This document shows, piece after piece, positions 1-6,678 of a stretch of DNA of 7,698 nt (within the stretch, counting starts at the first letter, position 1; each line of letters starts with the position of its first letter). The notes beneath the pieces are model-generated. The model was not told the DNA's origin, ran no database searches, and was given only the letters and a program-made list of their open reading frames with translations. The DNA is from an uncultured Clostridia bacterium (lineage in GTDB: Bacteria; Bacillota; Clostridia; Oscillospirales; Acutalibacteraceae). A program made the position numbers and the translations under genes. The DNA lies in contig CAMVNL010000095.1 of the NCBI GenBank assembly GCA_947168785.1, forward strand, positions 1 through 7,698. The letters are read 5' to 3'.

Positions 1-1030
1 AGGTCTTGACGACACCGTCCTTGCCGTCGACCTTCTGGGCGAAATCCCATTGCTCGTCAAAATTGTAGCCGTACAGCACCGCGTTTTCGGAGATGTCCTT
101 CGCGCCGTTGTGCCAGCTGCGGCCGTGGTCGTTGGAGCCGTACCAGGCGGAGGAGCTGAAACAGCAGGTGTCGCAGTGCTGCGCCACGGACACGTTCATA
201 ATGCTCTCGTCCCAGGGGGAATTTTTATAGTAGGAGGTCAACTTGCCCAGGCGGCTGAACTCCATCCACGGGAAGCCGTCGCGTACTTTGTCGTCGGGCC
301 ATTGCTTCGCCTTGATGCGGAAGTAGTCCTTCACGTCGTCCCGGAGCGCCTCGTCGTCCTTGATCCCGACGATCATGGGCTTGCCGTTCATTTTGAACCA
401 GAGCTCGTCGATCTCGGGGTATTTTTCCTTCACCGCGGGGTTGTTGTAGAGCTCGTCGTAGATCCGGTTCATCACCGTCCCCGAATAGGATGCGGTGTAG
501 AAGGCGATCTTCGGCACGTTCCAGCCCTGCTGATAATATTCGTACCACACGTCGATCAGGTCCAGCGTGCGGGCGATATAGGGGTTGGCGTTGGTGGCGT
601 CGAATACGATGAAATCCACGCCCGCGTCGGTGAGCATCTGGCAGTGCTTGCGCACGACCCATTTATCCGCCTGGAAATAATAGCCGAACAGCGGCTCGGA
701 CCAGTGGTGGAAATAGCCCATGGGTCCGCCGCCCGCAGCGGTCCAGCTTGCGTCCGACTGATAGGCGTTCGGATCCGTCTCCATGATCTTCGTCACGTCG
801 AAGGGACCGTCCAGATTGTGCTCGCCGTTCCACAAAAAATAGAACACGCCCACCTTTTTGTCGCTCTCCCCGGCGCTGACTGTCTCACGGCCGAGGGCGT
901 CCACCGCCGCGAGGGAGCCGTTGACGGGGACGGTTTTGACCTCCGCCGGTTTGGCGGCGCCGAAAAAGCCCGAAAGGATGTTCCCCAGGTAGGTGAAGAC
1001 CAACCCGATCAAAACGATGACTCTATACAT
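1..1030 (-). CDS. GH71/GH99-like glycoside hydrolase, C-terminus cut by window edge
   Basis: Reading the minus strand from the ATG at 1030 gives 343 codons with no stop before the left edge, so the gene is partial. Residues 1-25 are hydrophobic (MYRVIVLIGLVFTYLG...) and look like a signal peptide or uncleaved anchor. The body resembles GH71/GH99-like proteins: VGVFYFLWNGEH (60-71), DGPFDVTKI (74-82), GYFHHWSEPLFGYY (105-118), AGVDFIVFDATN (136-147), and NGKPMIVGI (215-223), a strand typical of these barrels. The sequence stops at GYNFDEQWDFA (321-331), just before the WNEW-like motif such proteins usually carry. The start is supported by a purine-rich AGAGAGGAAG just upstream. It begins 38 bp after the stop of the DUF4838 gene, so the two are probably co-transcribed. 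A surface or extracellular glycan-cleaving role is likely, but the substrate cannot be read from the sequence. The long plus-strand frame across this region is a codon-bias shadow. Confidence 0.8.
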   Translation of the reverse strand, partial: MYRVIVLIGLVFTYLGNILSGFFGAAKPAEVKTVPVNGSLAAVDALGRETVSAGESDKKVGVFYFLWNGEHNLDGPFDVTKIMETDPNAYQSDASWTAAGGGPMGYFHHWSEPLFGYYFQADKWVVRKHCQMLTDAGVDFIVFDATNANPYIARTLDLIDVWYEYYQQGWNVPKIAFYTASYSGTVMNRIYDELYNNPAVKEKYPEIDELWFKMNGKPMIVGIKDDEALRDDVKDYFRIKAKQWPDDKVRDGFPWMEFSRLGKLTSYYKNSPWDESIMNVSVAQHCDTCCFSSSAWYGSNDHGRSWHNGAKDISENAVLYGYNFDEQWDFAQKVDGKDGVVKT

Positions 1031-1068
1031 GATGCTTCCTCTCTTTCAGATGCGTGATATGATACGAT

Positions 1069-2958
1069 TTATGAATGGATCAGATTGAAGATATAGCCGA
1101 CGACGGCGAACAGCGGCATTTTTTCGATCAGCTTCTCGAGACGGATCCGTTTCTGAACGTGCTCGGCGTTCCTGTCGTCAATGCTCCATTCATCCGGCAT
1201 CGCATAACGGATCAGGTCCCGGTCGAAGGCGGCGTAATCCTCTACGCACCCCTCGTGCAGCATGGTGACGCCGGCCTTTTTCAGGTCCTCGAACAGCTTT
1301 TCCTTTTCATCGCCGCGGCAGGGGCTGAGATAGGAAAACTCGCCCATCGCCGCGCTGGCCTTCCACCAGCGCCAGGAGAGCTCCGAGCGCTCCAGATGTT
1401 CAAGGTACGCGCCCTTTGCGTCCTTCTTCGCCCGCTTCCACAGGGCGTCCGTCAGCGCCACGGTGACGGCGGTCATGGGGCGCATGCTGGCCCATGAACC
1501 GTAATAGATCGACAGGGTGCCGTCAAAGGAACCGGCGTGGGCGGAATAAATGTCGAGGATCTTCCCCACGGCTTCGCCGCCGGGGCCGTAGTAGGCCTTC
1601 AGAAAGCCTTCCACCTCGCTGTCCAGGTCGCAGTAGGGGTCCTGCAGACATTTTGAGATCATATACGCCCGCAGCTCGGAAAATTCCGTATCGCATCTGT
1701 CCACGTAATAATTGCCCTCCACGTAAACGCCCCGGACGTTGTGCTCATACAGGATCTGCATGTTTTTCTGAATGACGTTGAAATTCGGGAAGACCGCAAC
1801 GGTATGGGAGTAGTTCGTCGCGTAATCCCATACGTAAAGGCGGTCGCAGATCTCGGACCAGTCCGCCAGATCCTGCATGAATTCCCGGTTGCATTTCGCG
1901 TCAAAGGGATGGGCGAAGCAGCAAAAGATGGAGCAAAGCCGCACGATGACGTTGTCCCGGGGGACGATATTCTCCGGCGCGGCCTGTGAATACGTATAGG
2001 CGAAGGTGTCGATCGCCACGTTGTCGTATCCGGCTGCCTTCACCGCGTCGGCCACCTGGTTCACGAAATTGAGCACGGTGGCGGAATGCTTGCCGCCGTG
2101 TTCATTCTCAAAGGCAACACAGCTCTCGCACTCGCAGCAGGCATAGTTGTCGTTCTGGGTGACGGAGACGATCTGCAGCGGCGCAGTGGGGTCGTGCTGT
2201 TCCGCCAGCAGCTTCAGTACGTTTTCCGTGCAGATGCGCAGCACCTCCGGATTCGTCAGGCAGGGCTGGTCCGCGGTGCGGACGCCGTCGTGCAGCGCCA
2301 GGTATTCCGGGTGGGACTCGGTATATTTCCACGTTTCACAGAGCCCGCCCATGGTGTGGCAGAAGCTGCCGATATAATCCACGGTGCCGCCCATTTCCGG
2401 CCCAAGGGTCCGGTAAGGGCCGCCGTTCAGCCCGTTGGCCATGGAATACGCCGCATCGCGGGGGCTGTTCCAGTCGGTGTCGGTATATTCAAAGAACGGT
2501 TCGTAGACCACGTCGGCGTCAAAAGGGACTGTGATCCGATCGGTTTTCGGGCAGATGATGATATCCTGGGTGTAGACTTTGCGGCCGCAGTATTCTTCCA
2601 GAAAACGGTGCGCGCCGGCCTGCAGGCCCCGCTGCGCCGTGCCGGCGATGTGGATATTCCCGTCCATCGCCGTGATCCGGTAGCCGTTGTCTGCGACCTC
2701 CGACACGTCGGCGCGGGAGGCGCTGCCCACGGCGATATAACGGTTTTCGGCAGCGCTGACGGTCGGGATCTCAACGCCAAGGGCTTCCGTCAGCCCGCGG
2801 CGCAGCGTTTCGGCGGCGTAGGCTTCATAGGCCGTCGGCGCTTCCGGCAGCAGGACCGACCAGGTTCCGTCGATGACGATACCGCCGGCGGCGGAAGCCA
2901 TGGGAAGGCTGCCGCAGAGCAGGCAGAGAATCAATACAATGCCGATCATTTTTTTCAT
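1069..2958 (-). CDS. Secreted DUF4838-domain protein (GH20/GH67-like architecture)
   Basis: The product is 629 residues from the chosen ATG at 2958. A 12-codon upstream extension is possible, but the ATG at 2958 follows GAGGAG by 8 nt and starts a classical signal peptide (MKKMIGIVLILCLLCG...MASA, cleavage near 23-24). Residues about 70-135 form the accessory domain seen before GH20/GH67-type barrels: IAVGSAS, NGYRITAMDGNIHIAG, then GLQAGAHRFLEEYCG. DUF4838 hallmarks follow: DWNSPR (162-167), FCHTMGGL (199-206), HPEYLALHDG (216-225), SVTQNDNYACCECESC (265-280), YVWDYATNY (375-383), NVRGVYVEGNY (407-417) and TEFSELRAYMISKCL (424-438). The family is linked to polysaccharide breakdown, but as far as I know its reaction is not settled. 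The C-terminus ends in a hydrophobic stretch (MPLFAVVGYIFNLI, 614-627). It is first in the minus-strand operon, upstream of the GH99-like gene. Confidence 0.87.
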   Translation of the reverse strand: MKKMIGIVLILCLLCGSLPMASAAGGIVIDGTWSVLLPEAPTAYEAYAAETLRRGLTEALGVEIPTVSAAENRYIAVGSASRADVSEVADNGYRITAMDGNIHIAGTAQRGLQAGAHRFLEEYCGRKVYTQDIIICPKTDRITVPFDADVVYEPFFEYTDTDWNSPRDAAYSMANGLNGGPYRTLGPEMGGTVDYIGSFCHTMGGLCETWKYTESHPEYLALHDGVRTADQPCLTNPEVLRICTENVLKLLAEQHDPTAPLQIVSVTQNDNYACCECESCVAFENEHGGKHSATVLNFVNQVADAVKAAGYDNVAIDTFAYTYSQAAPENIVPRDNVIVRLCSIFCCFAHPFDAKCNREFMQDLADWSEICDRLYVWDYATNYSHTVAVFPNFNVIQKNMQILYEHNVRGVYVEGNYYVDRCDTEFSELRAYMISKCLQDPYCDLDSEVEGFLKAYYGPGGEAVGKILDIYSAHAGSFDGTLSIYYGSWASMRPMTAVTVALTDALWKRAKKDAKGAYLEHLERSELSWRWWKASAAMGEFSYLSPCRGDEKEKLFEDLKKAGVTMLHEGCVEDYAAFDRDLIRYAMPDEWSIDDRNAEHVQKRIRLEKLIEKMPLFAVVGYIFNLIHS

Positions 2959-2966
2959 TGGCTTTT

Positions 2967-2972
2967 CTCCTC
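2967..2972 (-). promoter_or_regulatory. Ribosome binding site GAGGAG fixing the DUF4838 start
   Basis: On the minus strand GAGGAG lies 8 nt before the ATG at 2958. It favours this start over the ATG at 2994, which would place 12 mostly charged or polar residues before the signal peptide. Confidence 0.75.
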
Positions 2973-3064
2973 GTATTTCCCCTGATTGTTTCAATGACAG
3001 AATACCGCTCTCCGGCGGCAGGCGCTTATGACGAGATGGGCAGGGCCCGTCCGTATCACATTGT

Positions 3065-3094
3065 ATTATACTTTACGGGTCCCCTCTATTTCAA
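3065..3094 (-). promoter_or_regulatory. Sigma-A-type promoter for the DUF4838/GH99-like operon
   Basis: On the minus strand TTGAAA (3094-3089) and a perfect TATAAT (3070-3065) are separated by 18 bp. Transcription would start near 3058, giving a leader of about 100 nt before the ATG at 2958. I saw only 4-bp hairpins in the leader and no convincing riboswitch or attenuator. Confidence 0.7.
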
Positions 3095-3186
3095 GTATAA
3101 ATTGGTTCTTCGGTATATAAACAGGGGGTGCCGCGCTACATGATAATTTCCCGATAAATCCTCCTGCTGTTTTGAAAAAAAAGCTG

Positions 3187-3216
3187 TTGCATCCGTCTGC
3201 CGAATTATGGTAGAAT
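3187..3216 (+). promoter_or_regulatory. Extended -10 promoter for the plus-strand gene group
   Basis: A weak -35 TTGCAT (3187-3192) lies 18 bp before TAGAAT (3211-3216). The -10 is preceded by TG in the TGn position, an extended -10 that can compensate for a poor -35. The ATG at 3250 follows about 30 bp downstream, with GGGAGAG at a suitable distance. It is divergent from the promoter at 3065-3094. The rest of the 2959-3249 gap shows no further gene or clear operator. Confidence 0.55.
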
Positions 3217-3249
3217 GAACATAAAAGGAAGCAGTATGGGAGAGATAAG

Positions 3250-4069
3250 ATGTCTGGCAATGCCGCATGGGTGAAACGGATCGATTTCAGCGGGAAACCG
3301 CTGACGGACGGCGCGACGCTGATTGACAGCCGGTATTATACCGGCAGTGATTTTTATGCCTCCGCCCAGGGGATCACCACCGACGGGCGGTACTATTACT
3401 GCACCGGCACGATCGTTCCGCTGAAATTCAACGGACTCACCAAAATCGATATGGCGACCGGCCGCGTTGTGCTGAAAAAGGAACGCTATCTGCCGCCGGA
3501 GCTGGCGCGGCAGGGCTTTAACCACTACGGCGGATGCACTTTTTTTGAGAAGAAAATATACGTCGCCATAGAGGACAAGGAGCGCGAGCACCCCTGTATC
3601 GGCGTGTTCGACGCGGATACGCTGGAATTTACCGGACAATACCGGATCCTCGGGCCGGAGATCCAGCCCAACGGCAATCTGCCCTGGTGCGCGGCGGATA
3701 AGGACAACCGTCTGGTATTTCAATCATTGCGATCATATCAACGTCCTACGCATCGATACGCTGGAATTTGTGCGGCATATCCCCATCTCCCGCTTCGTGG
3801 AGCATACGCAGGGCGCGGAGATGTGGAACGGCCTGATCTATATCTCCTGCCATGACACCTGGCCCAAGAAACATATTTATTCCATTGATCCCGCCACGGG
3901 CGAAACGAAGCTTGTGATGGAGCGGAGCGCGAAGCACAATCTTGTGGAATCGGAGGGGATCACGGTCTGGCCTATGGCGGACGGCTCCTTCTTCCATCAG
4001 CTGGACGTCATCTATCCCTTCGCGCTCGCCATCCGGCGTTATTCCGCCGTCCTGAATGGGAAAGATTGA
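3250..4069 (+). pseudogene. Putative cytoplasmic beta-propeller protein, frameshifted
   Basis: The frame starting at 3250 encodes about 157 sensible residues to KDNRLVF at 3720, then degenerates into an arginine- and proline-rich shadow ending at 3855. From 3722 the next frame (+1) gives 115 sensible residues (NHCDHINVLRIDTLEFVRHI... to VLNGKD) ending at TGA 4067-4069. Joined, this is a protein of about 272 residues, broken near 3718-3722 by one extra base or two missing bases. I do not recognise a named family. The alternating aromatic and Asp/Gly strands (ITTDGRYYYCTG, LTKIDMATGRVV, FFEKKIYVAI, SIDPATGETKLV) and the repeated DTLEF unit in both halves suggest a beta-propeller. There is no signal peptide, so it is probably cytoplasmic. 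The start is backed by GGGAGAG before the ATG. The lesion could be genuine or a sequencing error. Confidence 0.65.
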
Positions 4070-4120
4070 CCGGTCCGGGAATTTCGCAGCGAGCAAAAAC
4101 ACGGATTGGAATGCTTCATA

Positions 4121-4384
4121 ATGAAAAGGTCTTTCGCGTTAATACTTACCGTCGTTATTCTTACCGGCGTTCTGTTCGTCGGGCGGCCCGTCGGCCCGTC
4201 AGGGGGTCCGGGTGTTTTTGAAGCCGCCGCCGCAGAAGAGGAAGCGGCGCCCACCCCGGAAACGCCGGACTATTGCCTTTTAAGTTTTTGTAAATCGGAG
4301 GGATCACGACCATGTCAATCATCACCAAGGTATTCTCCTTTTTCATGTCCCTGCTGCTGTCCCTGCTGGGCACCACGGGGCTGA
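4121..4384 (+). CDS. Doubtful short ORF: orphan signal peptide with Ala/Glu/Pro linker
   Basis: From the ATG at 4121 the frame gives MKRSFALILTVVILTGVLFVG, which looks like an export signal. It is followed by a Gly/Pro stretch and then EAAAAEEEAAPTPETP, like a linker. After that it becomes a Cys/Pro/Ser-rich shadow of the GH18-like start (4312 onward, in another frame) and stops at 4384. The ribosome binding site is weak. It may be the 5' remnant of a secreted protein whose body was lost, or chance. The 242 bp between the propeller stop and the GH18 start holds nothing else I can name apart from the GH18 ribosome binding site. Confidence 0.25.
   Translation: MKRSFALILTVVILTGVLFVGRPVGPSGGPGVFEAAAAEEEAAPTPETPDYCLLSFCKSEGSRPCQSSPRYSPFSCPCCCPCWAPRG
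4297..4302 (+). promoter_or_regulatory. Ribosome binding site GGAGGG for the GH18-like gene
   Basis: GGAGGG ends 9 nt before the ATG at 4312 and is a strong match to the anti-Shine-Dalgarno sequence. It supports that start. Confidence 0.7.
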
Positions 4385-5343
4385 CCGTTTCCCAAAGGGC
4401 GAAGGCGCTGCGCGTGGTGGCGTATATCATCGCCGACAACGCTGCAATGATGGAGGCGGTGGACGAGTCGCATCTTGACGGCCTCACCGATATCATCCTG
4501 ATCGGCTCGCTGGGCGGCTTCGATAACACGGGCCGCGTGAACCTCAGCGGCGATTTCGATCAGATCATTGCGATTGCCAGGGAAAAGATCGGCGACCGCC
4601 CGATCCGTCTGCACCTGAATCTGAACGGCCCCTGGGCGACCGCGAACGGTACGTTTGAAGAAAATATGTTCGCGCAGGGGGAGGAGCACCGCAAGGCCTT
4701 TGAGAGCGGCGTGCTGGAGGAAAACATCCGCAGCGTGCTGGAGCAATACGAGCTGGACGGCGTTTTCTTCGACTATGAGTTCCCTGTGGCGCAGGAGCAC
4801 AAGGACGCCTTCAGCAAATTCCTGGTGTCCCTGAAAAAGACCCTCGGCGAGGACTATGTGCTCGGCGCGGCGGAATCCTCCTGGTGCGCGGGCCTTTCCA
4901 AAGACGCCATCCGCGCGCTGGATATGGTGGAGGTCATGTGCTACGACGTGTGGGACGAGGGCACGGGGATCCATTCCTCCTTTGAGATCACCAAGGCGAT
5001 CATCAAGGGGATGCTGAAGCTCGGCTACAAGCGGGAACAGCTTGACGTGGGCATTCCCTTCTACGCAAGGCCCACCACGGAGGAGACGTACTGGTACGAC
5101 TACAAGGAGTACTATGACAAGCTCGACGAAAACGGCTGCGCCCCGGACGAGGCCCACGGCCTGATCGCCTCCTTCAACACCCCCGAGGTGGTATATGAAA
5201 AAACGGTGTGGACGATCAGAAGGGGCCTTGGCGGCGTGATGATCTGGCATTACGCCTGCGACGTGCCCGCGGATAACGACGCTTCGCTCTTCAACGCGGT
5301 GGCGAAGGCAAAGCAGGATATGTCGTCGCGCACCGTCTGCTGA
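4312..5343 (+). CDS. GH18-type glycosidase or lectin-like protein with altered DxxDxDxE motif
   Basis: The product is 343 residues. Residues 1-23 (MSIITKVFSFFMSLLLSLLG...) are hydrophobic, probably a signal or membrane anchor without a clear AxA cleavage site. The rest reads as a GH18 TIM barrel: RVVAYII (34-40), IRLHLNLNG (98-106), LDGVFFDYEFP (148-158), VEVMCYDVWDEG (206-217), VGIPFYARP (246-254) and GGVMIWHYACD (307-317). In GH18 enzymes the Glu of DxxDxDxE is the catalytic acid and the Asp two residues before it assists. Both are present (D154, E156), as are the Met-x-Tyr-Asp group (M209, Y211, D212) and the late barrel Trp (W312). The Asp normally four residues before the Glu is Phe here (F152). 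The family includes chitinases and endo-beta-N-acetylglucosaminidases; substrate and activity are unproven. The next gene starts 66 bp downstream, so co-transcription is likely. Confidence 0.85.
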   Translation: MSIITKVFSFFMSLLLSLLGTTGLTVSQRAKALRVVAYIIADNAAMMEAVDESHLDGLTDIILIGSLGGFDNTGRVNLSGDFDQIIAIAREKIGDRPIRLHLNLNGPWATANGTFEENMFAQGEEHRKAFESGVLEENIRSVLEQYELDGVFFDYEFPVAQEHKDAFSKFLVSLKKTLGEDYVLGAAESSWCAGLSKDAIRALDMVEVMCYDVWDEGTGIHSSFEITKAIIKGMLKLGYKREQLDVGIPFYARPTTEETYWYDYKEYYDKLDENGCAPDEAHGLIASFNTPEVVYEKTVWTIRRGLGGVMIWHYACDVPADNDASLFNAVAKAKQDMSSRTVC

Positions 5344-5396
5344 TGGGTCGTTGTGGTTTTCCGCTTCTGTCGGGACCATCACGTGATACAAAATAC

Positions 5397-5402
5397 AAGG
5401 AG
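5397..5402 (+). promoter_or_regulatory. Ribosome binding site AAGGAG for the BspA-like gene
   Basis: AAGGAG lies 7 nt before the ATG at 5410. This chooses the 394-residue start over an open-frame extension back to 5353, which would precede the signal peptide with 19 unlikely residues. Confidence 0.8.
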
Positions 5403-5409
5403 AAAAACT

Positions 5410-6594
5410 ATGAAAACTTTGAAAACTTTGAAAACATCACTTGCTCTGCTGCTTTCCCTGCTGCTGGCGTTCGGCCTGACGGCTTCAGTCTTTGCCGCCG
5501 GGGACGGGGTCGTCCTCTCCGGCACGGCGGGCGACGGCGTCACGTGGCAGTTGACAGACGACGGCGTGCTGACCGTCAGCGGCAGCGGCCCCATCGTCGA
5601 TCACAAGGTCGTGGAAGGCGACGAGGACGGCAGCTCCTCCGTCACGGAATTTGAGAGCATCGGCACGCTGATCTACGATTATTACAGCGCGCAGACCGCC
5701 GGTATGAGCGTGGCGGACGCCGAGCACGCCCGGTTTTCCCTCGTCCGGGAAATCATCGTGGAGGAAGGGATTACGGCCGTCCCGGAGGATGAATTCGACT
5801 TTTTCTATCCCCGGAAGATCACGCTGCCCTCTACCCTTACCGAGCTGGGTTTTCAGGCGATCAACGCCGTTTTCGCGGAGGAGGTCCTCATCAAAAGCGC
5901 TTCCTTCCCCTACGCGCAGTTCAAGGTAGCGGCCTACCACAGCGACGCGGAGCCGTACCCCGATCTGGAAGCGGCGATCGACGGCTACATCGCGCAGCAG
6001 GAGGACATTGACCGGTTCGGGAACGATCGGCTGCCCCTGGAGCTGCTGCGGTTCGTCTACTCCATTCAGAGCGGCGCTTATGCGGCGGAGGAAGAGGAGA
6101 TCGCGGATACCCTCGTCTATTACAATGAGGCCTTCGGCGAGGAGGCCGACAGCCTTGAGGACCTGGTCCCCACGGCGCTGGCCCTGCTGAACGCCCGTTT
6201 CGGAACGGATTATACGGCTCCCGATCAGATTTTTACTGTTGAAGAGGCAGAGTGGGGTACCGAGGTCGTGACGGACGAGGCGCTTCAGTCCCTCGTGGAT
6301 GCGGAAATGGAGCGCGTCAACGATACAAGCAGGCTGGAGGAGCTGGTCCTTTATCCGGACCCGCAGGAGGGCTTTACCGCCTACCAATGGCTGACCGTGA
6401 CCGCCCCCGGCAAGAGCAGCGCGGCGGAAAACTGCCGGATCGCGGGCGTCAAATTCGTCAGCCTGGACGGCAGCGAGGCGGAAGGCCTCTGTCAATTCTG
6501 CGGCAAGGATCATTCCGGCAATCTGTGGCAGAAATTCGTCGGATTTGTTCACCGCATCCTCTATTTCTTTGCCCATCTGTTCGGCGTGAAATAG
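5410..6594 (+). CDS. Secreted BspA-like surface protein with C-terminal CxxC and hydrophobic tail
   Basis: The 394-residue product starts with a clear Sec signal peptide (MKTLKTLKTSLALLLSLLLA...SVFAA, cleavage near 29-30). Residues 36-62 (LSGTAGDGVTWQLTDDGVLTVSG in part) match the opening module that precedes BspA-like leucine-rich repeats in gut Clostridia proteins. One or two degenerate repeats follow (IIVEEGITAVPEDEF, KITLPSTLTELGFQAI, 115-151). Residues about 180-345 form an acidic, probably helical region I do not recognise. The end carries CQFCGKDHSG (361-370), then NLWQKFVGFVHRILYFFAHL (371-390) and a basic last residue. This short tail recurs in Oscillospiraceae surface proteins and could serve in membrane association. 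No catalytic motif is visible, so a binding or structural role is more likely. It is the last gene before the terminator and probably shares a transcript with the GH18-like gene. Confidence 0.8.
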   Translation: MKTLKTLKTSLALLLSLLLAFGLTASVFAAGDGVVLSGTAGDGVTWQLTDDGVLTVSGSGPIVDHKVVEGDEDGSSSVTEFESIGTLIYDYYSAQTAGMSVADAEHARFSLVREIIVEEGITAVPEDEFDFFYPRKITLPSTLTELGFQAINAVFAEEVLIKSASFPYAQFKVAAYHSDAEPYPDLEAAIDGYIAQQEDIDRFGNDRLPLELLRFVYSIQSGAYAAEEEEIADTLVYYNEAFGEEADSLEDLVPTALALLNARFGTDYTAPDQIFTVEEAEWGTEVVTDEALQSLVDAEMERVNDTSRLEELVLYPDPQEGFTAYQWLTVTAPGKSSAAENCRIAGVKFVSLDGSEAEGLCQFCGKDHSGNLWQKFVGFVHRILYFFAHLFGVK

Positions 6595-6630
6595 ATCAAA
6601 CAGTTTCAAAAACGGAATTTACACTGTCCG

Positions 6631-6669
6631 CAAAGCCGGCTCTCTGACGGGGGGCGGCTTTGTTTTTTT
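6631..6669 (+). terminator. Rho-independent terminator after the BspA-like gene
   Basis: CAAAGCCG (6631-6638) and CGGCTTTG (6655-6662) form a perfect 8-bp stem with a 16-nt loop, followed directly by seven T residues (6663-6669). It lies 36 bp after the TAG stop at 6594 and separates that gene group from the radical SAM gene. Confidence 0.85.
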
Positions 6670-6678
6670 GCAAACCGC

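Noticed and set aside
50..1057. Plus-strand frame of 335 codons opposite the GH99-like gene
   Set aside because: Its product is Val/Gly/His/Arg-rich and low in complexity, as expected for the complement of GC-rich codons. The opposite strand carries recognisable hydrolase motifs and a ribosome binding site.
2086..2985. Plus-strand frame of 299 codons opposite the DUF4838 gene
   Set aside because: It is a codon-bias shadow with no family motif and no good ribosome binding site. The minus strand encodes a signal peptide and DUF4838 motifs.
3066..3268. Short minus-strand frames in the divergent intergenic region
   Set aside because: They cross both predicted promoters and overlap the start of the propeller gene. 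Their products show no domain-like composition, and a nearby AGGAGG is followed only by ATG-TAG.
3236..3274. ATG at 3236 with AAGGAAG upstream as an alternative start
   Set aside because: That frame stops after 12 codons, so it cannot be the start of the propeller gene. It could at most be a tiny upstream ORF.
4315..5391. Minus-strand frame of 358 codons opposite the GH18-like gene
   Set aside because: The composition is dominated by Val, His, Arg and Gly as in other shadows, and the plus strand has clear GH18 motifs with GGAGGG before the start.
5485..6609. Minus-strand frame of 374 codons opposite the BspA-like gene
   Set aside because: No recognisable motif. It runs through the signal peptide and tail regions of the real gene and lacks a plausible start context.
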